From Thermoleophilia bacterium (GTDB lineage Bacteria; Actinomycetota; Thermoleophilia; Gaiellales; Gaiellaceae), in NCBI GenBank assembly GCA_014534415.1, contig JACVRM010000040.1, positions 1 to 15,215 of the forward strand: a DNA stretch of 15,215 bases. Reading direction: 5' to 3'. The stretch's first letter is position 1. The number at the start of each line of letters is the position of its first letter. This document shows positions 1-6,219 of this stretch, piece by piece. Position numbers and translations under genes: made by a program. The notes under the pieces are model-generated. The model saw only the letters and a list, made by a program, of their open reading frames with translations, had not been told where the DNA came from and searched no databases.

Positions 1-183
1 GATCAGGCGTGTGAACGAGGCGATTCGCTCGCGGAACCGCGCGAACAGCGGCTGCTCCCATAGGAGCTCGACGTTCGACACCGAGCCGGGCGTATGAACG
101 AGGTCGACCGGCCCGTTGCCGGCCACGCGGTACGCGATTGCGACCTCCCCGCTCTTTGCGTAGCACGTCTCGGACAGTTCCAC
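1..183 (-). CDS. Alpha/beta-hydrolase-type N-terminus, probably of an adenylate-cyclase-linked protein (partial)
   Basis: The first 61 codons of a leftward gene are visible; the rest lies beyond the window edge. The translation begins MELSETCYAKSGEVAIAYRV and continues with a pattern of the type GPVDLVHTPGSVSNVELLWE, then FARFRERIASFTRLI. This matches what I know of the N-terminus of alpha/beta-hydrolase domains that in actinobacteria are commonly joined to a class III adenylate/guanylate cyclase or LuxR domain. The catalytic serine and any cyclase domain would lie outside the window, so the full architecture is inference. The GTG start was chosen because homologues usually begin a few residues before the YAKSG motif; no in-frame stop was found just upstream, so a longer form is possible. 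It is transcribed divergently from the ABC exporter operon across about 60 bases. Confidence 0.6.
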   Translation of the reverse strand, partial: MELSETCYAKSGEVAIAYRVAGNGPVDLVHTPGSVSNVELLWEQPLFARFRERIASFTRLI

Positions 184-230
184 AGCGCCTAGTCTCGGCT
201 TCGCGCCTCGGGACGGCAAGAGGCCGACGG

Positions 231-236
231 TACGCT
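231..236 (+). promoter_or_regulatory. -10 box TACGCT before the ABC exporter operon
   Basis: TACGCT fits TANNNT and ends 6 bases before the ATG at 243. No Shine-Dalgarno sequence is visible and I see no convincing -35 element. The spacing suggests that transcription starts at or next to the start codon, giving a leaderless mRNA. Confidence 0.45.
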
Positions 237-242
237 GAGACA

Positions 243-2060
243 ATGGCTGTCCCCTACCGCCGCACCTTCGTGCGCCTGCTCGGCTTCCTGCGGCCCTACC
301 GCTGGTCGCTGGCCGTCTCCGTCGTGCTGGCGGTCGGAGCGCAGGCGGCCGCGGTCACGATCGCCTTCCTGACCGGTGACGCGCTCCAGCGCGCCGTCCA
401 GGACGGCGAGCGCTCGGATCTCTGGATCGTGGCGGCGCTCGTGCTCGTCTTCGGCCTCGTGCGTGCCCTGCTGATGGTGGGCCGCCGGCTGATCTCCGGC
501 CGCCAGGCGCTCGGTGTCGAGTTCGACATGCGCAACGCGCTCTACGCCAAGCTGGTGCGACTCTCGTTCGGGTTCTACGACCGCCACCAGACCGGCCAGC
601 TGATGTCGCGGGCGACGGTCGACCTCCAGTCGGTTCGCTTCTTCCTCGGCTACGGGCTGATCTTCTTCTTCCAGCACGTGCTGACGATCGTCGGCGTGAC
701 GGCGGTCATGTACGTGGCGAACTGGCGGCTCGCGCTCGCCGCGACCGCGATCACGCCGCTGATCGTCGTGCTCGCGTACCGGTACAGCAAGGTCTCGCAC
801 CCGATTCTGCGCGACGTCCAGCAGAAGATGGCCGACGTCGCCACGGTCGCCGAGGAGAGCATCGTCGGCGTGCACGTCGTCAAGTCGTTCGCGCAGGAGC
901 GCAACGAGGCAGACAAGTTCGCGGACCGGTCGGAGCGCGTCTTCGGCCGCAGCATCGACGCGAACCGGCAGCGGGCGCTCTACGTGCCGCTGCTCGCGTT
1001 CCTGCCGCTGGTCGCACAGGCGGCGGTGCTGCTCGTGGGCGGGCGCATGGTCGTGAGCGGCGACCTGAGCCTCCGGTCGTTCTTCGCGTTCAACGTCCTG
1101 ACGCTGATGCTGGTCATGCCGTTGCGGATGCTCGGCATGTGGATCGGCCAGGCGCAGCGCGCCACCGCGTCCGGCGAGCGGATCTTCGAGGTGATGGACG
1201 AGGCGGAGGACGTCACCGACCGGCCCGGCGCCGGCGACCTCCCGCCCGGTGACGGGCGGATCCGCTTCGAAGCCGTCACGTTCGGCTACGTGTCCGAGCG
1301 GCCGGTGCTCGAAGGTATCGACCTCGAGCTCGAACCCGGCCGCACGGTTGCCTTCATCGGCCACACGGGCTCGGGAAAGACGACGCTCGCGTCGCTCGTC
1401 CCGCGCTTCTACGACGTCGACGAGGGGCGGGTGACGATCGACGGCGTGGACGTTCGCGCGGTGCGGCTGGTCTCGCTGCGACGCGAGATCGGCGTGGTCG
1501 GCCAGGACCCGTTCCTCTTCTCGGCGAGCGTGCGCGACAACATCGCGTTCGGGCGGCCCGATGCGACCGACGAAGACGTCGAGCGCGCCGCTCGGCTCGC
1601 CCAGGCGCACGAGTTCATCGCCGAGCTGCCGCAGGGCTATGAGACCGTGATCGGCGAGCGCGGGATCACGCTCTCGGGCGGGCAACGCCAGCGCGTGGCC
1701 ATCGCCCGCGCGCTCCTCGTCGATCCGCGAGTGCTGATCCTCGACGACGCCACGGCCTCCGTCGACGCGACGACCGAGGCGCGGATTCGCCTGGGCCTGC
1801 GCGAGGCGATGAGAGGGCGGACGACGATCATCATCGCGCACCGTCTCTCGACGATCGCGCTCGCCGACGAGCTCGTCGTCCTGGACGGCGGTCGGATCGC
1901 CGCGCGCGGGACGCACGACGAGCTGCTGGCGACGAGCACGGTGTACCGGGAGATCTACGAGCACGGGCTGCTCGAGCGCGAGTTCGCCGAGCGCGTCGAG
2001 GCGCGAGCCGAGCAGGCCGACGGGGGCGATCCCCGCCGCGCGGCCGAGGTGCCCGCATGA
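243..2060 (+). CDS. ABC exporter subunit with degenerate Walker B (heterodimer half 1)
   Basis: This is a 605-residue half-transporter, membrane domain first and nucleotide-binding domain second, the usual layout and size of type IV ABC exporters. Hydrophobic segments lie near residues 20-45, 65-85, 140-165, 167-185, 250-270 and 280-300. The ATPase domain has Walker A GHTGSGKTT (K379), Q-loop Q421, a canonical LSGGQ signature (477-481), Walker B ending LILDD (501-502) and H-loop H533. The residue after the Walker B aspartate is D502, where a catalytic glutamate is normal. This Glu-to-Asp change is typical of one half of heterodimeric exporters such as TM287/288 and BmrCD. The ATG at 243 was preferred to an upstream in-frame start because a -10 box sits 6 bases before it and the longer form adds a basic, non-conserved stretch. 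It overlaps the next gene by 4 bases (ATGA). The substrate is unknown; drugs or lipids are typical. Confidence 0.93.
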   Translation: MAVPYRRTFVRLLGFLRPYRWSLAVSVVLAVGAQAAAVTIAFLTGDALQRAVQDGERSDLWIVAALVLVFGLVRALLMVGRRLISGRQALGVEFDMRNALYAKLVRLSFGFYDRHQTGQLMSRATVDLQSVRFFLGYGLIFFFQHVLTIVGVTAVMYVANWRLALAATAITPLIVVLAYRYSKVSHPILRDVQQKMADVATVAEESIVGVHVVKSFAQERNEADKFADRSERVFGRSIDANRQRALYVPLLAFLPLVAQAAVLLVGGRMVVSGDLSLRSFFAFNVLTLMLVMPLRMLGMWIGQAQRATASGERIFEVMDEAEDVTDRPGAGDLPPGDGRIRFEAVTFGYVSERPVLEGIDLELEPGRTVAFIGHTGSGKTTLASLVPRFYDVDEGRVTIDGVDVRAVRLVSLRREIGVVGQDPFLFSASVRDNIAFGRPDATDEDVERAARLAQAHEFIAELPQGYETVIGERGITLSGGQRQRVAIARALLVDPRVLILDDATASVDATTEARIRLGLREAMRGRTTIIIAHRLSTIALADELVVLDGGRIAARGTHDELLATSTVYREIYEHGLLEREFAERVEARAEQADGGDPRRAAEVPA

Positions 2061-3859
2061 AGGTCTGGCAGCCCGGCAGCCACCTGACCATGCAGCGCGG
2101 CGGCGAGGTCGACGACTGGTCGTGGGCACGTACGGCGCGCCGCATCTCCACGCTCGCGCGCCTCGCCGCGCCCTACAAGCGCCAGACGCTGCTGGCGGTC
2201 GCGTCGCTCGTCGCGGCGACGCTGACGGCGCTCGCCCCGCCGTATCTCGCGAAGCTGGCCGTCGACGAAGGGGTCGCCGACCGCGACCTCACCGTGCTGA
2301 CGCTCGTCGTCGCCTTCTTCGTCGTCGCCGGGCTCGCGAACCTCGGCACGAGCGCAGCGCAGACCTACTACACCGGCTGGGCGGGCGAGCGCATCCTGGC
2401 GGACCTCCGCAACGGTCTGTTCCGGCACGTGCAGCGGCTCTCGCTCGGCTACTTCGAGCGCAACCGCGCCGGTGTGATCATCAGTCGCCTCACCAACGAC
2501 GTCGACGCGCTCGACCAGATGGTCACGGACGGCGTGACGACGCTCGTCCAGAACACGCTCGTGCTGCTGGGCTCCGCGGCCATCCTGTTCTACCTCGACT
2601 GGCGGCTCGCGCTGGCGACGCTGTCGGTCGTGCCGCTGCTCGCGCTGGCGACCGGCATGTTCCGGGTGCGCTCGTCGCGCGCGTACGGCGCGGTCCGCGA
2701 GCGTCTCGGGCTCGTGACGGCCACGCTGGCCGAGGACATCGCCGGCATGCGCATCCTCCAGGCCTTCACGCGCGAGGAGGCGAGCCGGCGCCGCTTTCGC
2801 GAGGTGAACGCGCACTACCGGCAGGCGAACCACCAGACGGTCGTGCTGAACGGCCTCTACTTCCCGTTCGTCGACCTGCTTTCGGCGATCGCGACGGCGA
2901 TCGTGCTCGGCTACGGCGGCTACCTGGCGCTCGACGGCGACATCACGGCCGGCACGCTCTTCGCCTTCATCCTCTACCTCTCGAACTTCTTCGACCCCGT
3001 GCAGCAGCTCTCCCAGCTGTACGGCACGTTCCTGTCCGCCACAGCCGCACTCGACAAGATCATGGACGTCATGGACGAGGCGCCGGAGGTAGTCGACCGC
3101 CCAGGGGCGGTCGAGCTGCCGCGCATCGAGGGCCACGTCCGCTTCGAGGGCGTCCGCTTCGGCTACGGCGACGGGCCGGAGGTGCTCCACGGGCTCGAGC
3201 TGGACGTGCCGGCGGGAACGACCGTCGCCCTGGTCGGCCACACCGGCGCCGGGAAGTCGACGATCGCGAAGCTGCTCGCGCGCTTCTACGACCCGCGCGA
3301 GGGACGCATCACGATCGACGGACAGGACCTCCGCGACGTCACGCAGGCCTCGCTCCGCCGCCAGCTCGGCGTCGTCCCGCAGGAGGGCTTCCTGTTCGCC
3401 GGGACGGTGCACGACAACATCGCGTTCGGGCATCCGCACGCGACGCGCGACGCCGTCGTCTTCGCGGCGCACACGGTCGGTGCGCACGATTTCATCGAGC
3501 GGCTGGAGGACGGCTACGACACCGAGCTGCAGGAGCGCGGCACCCGGCTCTCGCTCGGCCAGCGCCAGCTCGTCGCGTTCGCGCGCGCGCTGCTCGCCGA
3601 CCCGCGCATCCTGATCCTCGACGAGGCGACGTCTTCCGTCGACATCGGCACCGAGCGGCGCATCGAGCGCGCGCTACGGCGACTGCGCGCCGGCCGTACG
3701 GCGTTCATCATCGCGCACCGCCTGTCGACGATCCGCGACGCCGACCTGATCGTCGTGCTCGAGCACGGACGCGTCGTCGAGCAGGGCTCGCACGCCGAGC
3801 TGCTCGCGCGCCGGGGGCTCTACACGGCGCTCTACGGGGACTGGGCCGAGGTCGCGTAG
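2057..3859 (+). CDS. ABC exporter subunit with degenerate signature (heterodimer half 2)
   Basis: A 600-residue half-transporter with a roughly 50-residue hydrophilic N-terminus, six membrane segments and a C-terminal ATPase domain. Walker A is GHTGAGKST (K400), Walker B is ILILDE with catalytic E523, and the H-loop histidine is H554. The signature reads LSLGQ (498-502) instead of LSGGQ. In the NBD dimer this altered signature faces the Walker A/B of the other subunit, which is the one with Asp in place of Glu. The two changes therefore fall in one site, while the other site (this Walker A/B with the partner's LSGGQ) is fully consensus. The ATG overlaps the upstream TGA, and GAGGTG lies 5 bases before it, so translational coupling and equimolar synthesis are likely. 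The complementary degeneracy strongly supports a heterodimer. Confidence 0.93.
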   Translation: MKVWQPGSHLTMQRGGEVDDWSWARTARRISTLARLAAPYKRQTLLAVASLVAATLTALAPPYLAKLAVDEGVADRDLTVLTLVVAFFVVAGLANLGTSAAQTYYTGWAGERILADLRNGLFRHVQRLSLGYFERNRAGVIISRLTNDVDALDQMVTDGVTTLVQNTLVLLGSAAILFYLDWRLALATLSVVPLLALATGMFRVRSSRAYGAVRERLGLVTATLAEDIAGMRILQAFTREEASRRRFREVNAHYRQANHQTVVLNGLYFPFVDLLSAIATAIVLGYGGYLALDGDITAGTLFAFILYLSNFFDPVQQLSQLYGTFLSATAALDKIMDVMDEAPEVVDRPGAVELPRIEGHVRFEGVRFGYGDGPEVLHGLELDVPAGTTVALVGHTGAGKSTIAKLLARFYDPREGRITIDGQDLRDVTQASLRRQLGVVPQEGFLFAGTVHDNIAFGHPHATRDAVVFAAHTVGAHDFIERLEDGYDTELQERGTRLSLGQRQLVAFARALLADPRILILDEATSSVDIGTERRIERALRRLRAGRTAFIIAHRLSTIRDADLIVVLEHGRVVEQGSHAELLARRGLYTALYGDWAEVA

Positions 3860-3879
3860 CAGCCTTCCAGGCGACGGTT

Positions 3880-3885
3880 TAGGGT
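3880..3885 (+). promoter_or_regulatory. -10 box TAGGGT before the membrane protein gene
   Basis: TAGGGT ends 9 bases before the ATG at 3895, in the 35-base gap after the exporter genes. It suggests a separate, nearly leaderless transcript for the membrane protein. No -35 element is evident. Confidence 0.4.
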
Positions 3886-3894
3886 TCCGGGCCG

Positions 3895-4584
3895 ATGCAG
3901 CCCGGCAGTGTCTTCTCCGAGGCGTTCGACCTCTACAAGCGGTTCTGGCAGCACTTCGTCCCGATCGCGCTGATCGTGTTTGTGATCATCGCCGTGGCGT
4001 CGCTGGTGCTCGGCGCGACACTCGGCACGCTCGGTCTGATGTTCGCGGCGATCCTCAGCCTGGTCGGCATCTTCTGGCTGCAGGGAGCGATCGCAGAGGC
4101 CGTCTCGGACGTCCGCGACGGACGCGCCGACCTCTCGATCGGCGAGACGCTGAACAAGGTCGGGCCGCGCGTCGGCGCCCTCGTGGCCGCGGGCCTGCTC
4201 GCCGCGCTCGGCGTGATGATCGGGCTCGTCCTGCTGATCGTCCCGGGGCTCGTGCTGCTGACGTGGTGGAGCGTGCTCATCCCGGCGATCGTCCTCGAAC
4301 GGGCAGGAGTCTTCGAGGCGTTCGGGCGCAGCCGCGAGCTCGTGCGCGGGAACGGCTGGAACGTCTTCGGCGTGATCGTGTTGAGCCTGCTGATCGTGCT
4401 CGGCGCCAACCTCGCCGTGTCGCTCGCGCTCGCCTGGCTTCCCGACGGCATTCGGAGCTTCTTCCAGAGCCTGGTCGGCAACACGATCATCACGCCGTTC
4501 ATCGCAGCGGCCTGGACGATCATGTACTTCCAGCTGCGCGGCGAGCGCGCCGCCGAGCCGGCCGTCGCGGCCAGGCTCTCGTAG
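3895..4584 (+). CDS. Polytopic membrane protein, YciC/glycerophosphodiesterase-membrane-domain-like
   Basis: This 229-residue protein is almost entirely hydrophobic. It starts with a short amphipathic stretch (VFSEAFDLYKRFWQHF) and then has membrane segments near 18-42, 45-65, 95-130 (probably two) , 155-180 and 190-210. A central LLIVPGLVLLTWWSVLIPAIV segment, followed by an ERAGVFEAFGRSRELVRGN loop, is the hallmark I associate with the broad family annotated as glycerophosphoryl diester phosphodiesterase membrane domain or YciC-like proteins. No enzymatic motif is visible, and the function of this family is poorly known; a role in membrane organisation is a guess. It lies 35 bases after the exporter with its own -10 box, so it may be independent of that operon. 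The family assignment is moderate; the membrane localisation is firm. Confidence 0.75.
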   Translation: MQPGSVFSEAFDLYKRFWQHFVPIALIVFVIIAVASLVLGATLGTLGLMFAAILSLVGIFWLQGAIAEAVSDVRDGRADLSIGETLNKVGPRVGALVAAGLLAALGVMIGLVLLIVPGLVLLTWWSVLIPAIVLERAGVFEAFGRSRELVRGNGWNVFGVIVLSLLIVLGANLAVSLALAWLPDGIRSFFQSLVGNTIITPFIAAAWTIMYFQLRGERAAEPAVAARLS

Positions 4585-4619
4585 CCCACCGACGCGACGA
4601 TCCGCACGAGGCGCCGGGC

Positions 4620-4625
4620 TAGAGT
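4620..4625 (+). promoter_or_regulatory. -10 box TAGAGT before the HD-domain gene
   Basis: TAGAGT is followed by 6 bases and then the GTG at 4632. There is no Shine-Dalgarno sequence. The geometry is that of a leaderless mRNA and helps to fix the GTG start. Confidence 0.5.
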
Positions 4626-4631
4626 GCCTCC

Positions 4632-5510
4632 GTGGCGCTCGACCGGAAGACCGAGGAGCGCATCGACCAGCCGCTCTCGCCGGAGGCCGAGCGCGAGACC
4701 CGCCTGCCTCCGGCCGCCGCCGTCGACCAGATGCGGATCAACCTGCCGGAGCGTGGCAACCGCAAGCTGCGCACGCTCGTGGCGCGGGCGAACGAGGACC
4801 GGCAGCTCAAGGCGTGGTGGCACGTCGCGAACGTCAACGCCGCCGTGCGCCTGGAGATCAACGACCACTCCTGGGTGCACGTCCAGATCGTCGCCAACAT
4901 CGCGCTGAAGCTCCTTCGCCAGCTGACGAAGCACGGCGTCGAGCCGGCCGTCGTCCGCGACTACGGCCTCGACCGCGCCGACGCCGAGGTCGTCGTCACG
5001 CTGAGCGCGCTGCTCCACTGCATCGGCATGGCCGTGCACCGTCAGGGACACGAGGACACCAGCCTCTTCCTCGCCGAGCCGAAGGCCCGCCAGCTTCTCG
5101 CCGGGCTCTACGACGAGCCGGACCTCACCGTGGTCGTCGCGGAGACGCTCGGCGCGATCACGAGCCACCGTGAATACGGCCACCCGCTGACGATCGAGGC
5201 GGGCATCGTGCGCGTCGCCGACGCGCTCGACATGGCGAAGGGCCGCTCCCGCATCCCGTTCGAGCGTGGCCGCGTCACGATCCACTCGCTTTCGGCAGCG
5301 GCCATCGAGGAGGTCGTCATCCGCGACGGCGAGACGCGGCCCGTCGGCGTCGAGATCCACATGAACAACTCGTCGGGGATCTACCAGGTGGACGGGCTGT
5401 TGAAGGCGAAGCTGCGCGGGTCGGGCCTCGAGCCGTACGTCGAGGTGATCGCCCGCATCGACACCGACGCCGAGAAGCGACTCGTCCCCGAATACAAGCT
5501 CGAGACGTAG
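4632..5510 (+). CDS. HD-superfamily phosphohydrolase-like protein with HC in place of HD
   Basis: This 292-residue soluble protein carries an HD-type core. It has NDHSWVHVQIV (H79, H83), then LSALLHCIGMAVHRQGHEDT (H129-C130, H136, H140), then TSHREYGH (H179) and VRVADALDMAKG (D197, D200). The spacing and hydrophobic pattern follow metal-dependent HD phosphohydrolases, whose second motif normally reads LLHDIG. Here the metal-binding aspartate is replaced by C130, while the surrounding histidines remain. The first 60 residues are charged and the last 80 (after 210) form a separate, mostly beta-like region of unknown role. The substrate is unknown; nucleotides or nucleotide second messengers are usual for the superfamily. 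The Cys could be a family variant or a loss of the usual metal site. The start is set by the -10 box 6 bases upstream. It is alone between a -10 box and a hairpin, so it is probably monocistronic. Confidence 0.75.
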   Translation: MALDRKTEERIDQPLSPEAERETRLPPAAAVDQMRINLPERGNRKLRTLVARANEDRQLKAWWHVANVNAAVRLEINDHSWVHVQIVANIALKLLRQLTKHGVEPAVVRDYGLDRADAEVVVTLSALLHCIGMAVHRQGHEDTSLFLAEPKARQLLAGLYDEPDLTVVVAETLGAITSHREYGHPLTIEAGIVRVADALDMAKGRSRIPFERGRVTIHSLSAAAIEEVVIRDGETRPVGVEIHMNNSSGIYQVDGLLKAKLRGSGLEPYVEVIARIDTDAEKRLVPEYKLET

Positions 5511-5535
5511 CCAATCGCCTTACGCCGATTGGCTA
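5508..5535 (+). terminator. Perfect hairpin at the end of the HD-domain gene
   Basis: TAGCCAATCG (5508-5517) and CGATTGGCTA (5526-5535) form a perfect 10-bp stem with an 8-base loop. The TAG stop codon is the first three bases of the stem. There is no T-tract, as is common for terminators in high-GC actinobacteria. It also separates the gene from the tRNA promoter downstream. Confidence 0.6.
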
Positions 5536-5582
5536 GGGAAAGTGCGTCGCCGCTGCACGCGCGTCATTCGACAGCCCGCCGC

Positions 5583-5588
5583 TACGCT
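5583..5588 (+). promoter_or_regulatory. Probable -10 box TACGCT for tRNA-Gln
   Basis: TACGCT lies 42 bases before the tRNA, which would leave a 5' leader of about 35 bases for RNase P to remove. No clear -35 is visible at the expected distance. Confidence 0.35.
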
Positions 5589-5630
5589 TACGGACCTAGC
5601 CACGATCGGCGGAGCCGAGCGTGGCCCCGT

Positions 5631-5701
5631 TGCGGGGTCGTCTAACGGCAGGACACCCGGCTCTGGACCGGGCAGTCTAGGTTCGAATCCTAGCCCCGCA
5701 G
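5631..5701 (+). tRNA. tRNA-Gln (anticodon CTG)
   Basis: The acceptor strands TGCGGGG (5631-5637) and CCCCGCA (5694-5700) pair fully. The anticodon stem CCCGG/CCGGG encloses the loop CTCTGGA, giving anticodon CTG, which reads CAG. The T-arm is CTAGG-TTCGAAT-CCTAG, and G5701 is the discriminator base. CCA is not encoded (GCC is followed by T). The first pair is U1-A72, a feature recognised by GatCAB in bacteria that make Gln-tRNA by transamidation. Confidence 0.95.
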
Positions 5702-5710
5702 CCTCTGGAG

Positions 5711-5734
5711 AAGCCCGCGCCCGAGCGGGCTTTC
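5711..5734 (+). terminator. Terminator after tRNA-Gln
   Basis: AAGCCCGC (5711-5718) and GCGGGCTT (5725-5732) form an 8-bp stem with a 6-base loop, and a short T-rich tail (TTTCT from 5731) follows. It starts 10 bases after the tRNA. The same structure could terminate the convergent lipoprotein gene that ends at 5750. Confidence 0.7.
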
Positions 5735-5749
5735 TGCGGCAAGCGCGAG

Positions 5750-6160
5750 CTAGGATCCGGCCCCCGCGGGGCCCGGATCCTTCTCGATGCACTCGCGGAT
5801 CGCGGCTCGCTCCGCCGGGGTGGGCGGCGATATCCACGACTCCACGACCGTGCCGTCGACGTAGACGATCCCGATGCCGACGCTTTCTATCTCGGCCTTG
5901 CGTTTCTTGGCGCGCGCTTCGGTCTTGTCGAAGTAGATCTCAACGGCGTTCTGCTCGGTCGCCACGGAGATCGCGTCGACGTCCAGCGCGTAGGCGGTGG
6001 ACGTTTCCTCATCCTCGTCGAGGCAGTCGAGCACGGCGTTCACCCGCGGGTTCTCCGAGGCCGGGCCGGTCGCCGGTCCGCCGCCCCCGTCGTCTCCGCC
6101 GTCGCCGCCGCAACCCGCGAGCAGCAGAGCGCCGGCCGCGAGCAGTGCTCCGCATCTCAC
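5750..6160 (-). CDS. Small secreted lipoprotein of unknown function
   Basis: This 136-residue protein begins MRCGALLAAGALLLAGC, a short hydrophobic signal ending in a lipobox (LLAGC). C17 would be lipidated by Lgt and become residue 1 after Lsp cleavage. A glycine/aspartate-rich flexible linker follows to about residue 35, then a compact domain of about 90 residues with two more cysteines (LDCLDED and RECIEK) that could form a disulfide at the cell surface. A patch of basic residues (EARAKKRKAEIE) and a VYVDGTVVESW strand suggest a small alpha/beta fold. I do not recognise the family. The GTG start gives an unusually short, single-Arg n-region; an upstream in-frame start cannot be excluded. 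It lies 59 bases downstream of the MFS gene, probably with its own promoter (TAGTTT on the minus strand at 6198-6193). Confidence 0.75.
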   Translation of the reverse strand: MRCGALLAAGALLLAGCGGDGGDDGGGGPATGPASENPRVNAVLDCLDEDEETSTAYALDVDAISVATEQNAVEIYFDKTEARAKKRKAEIESVGIGIVYVDGTVVESWISPPTPAERAAIRECIEKDPGPAGAGS

Positions 6161-6192
6161 GCCTGGCGTCTTCCCGCCTCCGGCACGCTCGC

Positions 6193-6198
6193 AAACTA
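6193..6198 (-). promoter_or_regulatory. Possible -10 box TAGTTT for the lipoprotein gene
   Basis: Read on the minus strand, TAGTTT lies 32 bases before the GTG of the lipoprotein gene, within the 59-base gap after the MFS stop codon. It is one of the few A/T-rich spots in the region. The spacing predicts a short untranslated leader. Confidence 0.3.
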
Positions 6199-6219
6199 AC
6201 CGAATCTTCGGTCCGCGCG

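Noticed and set aside
189..2129. Long open frame of over 600 codons on the minus strand opposite the first ABC gene
   Set aside because: Very rich in Arg, His, Asp and Glu with no hydrophobic core or motif; it is the antisense shadow of a high-GC3 gene. The same holds for the frames at 1955-3487 and 3933-5360 on the minus strand.
2122..3882. Second long plus-strand frame inside the ABC half-2 gene
   Set aside because: Arg/Ala/Pro/His-rich low-complexity product in an alternative frame; the ABC frame carries every expected motif.
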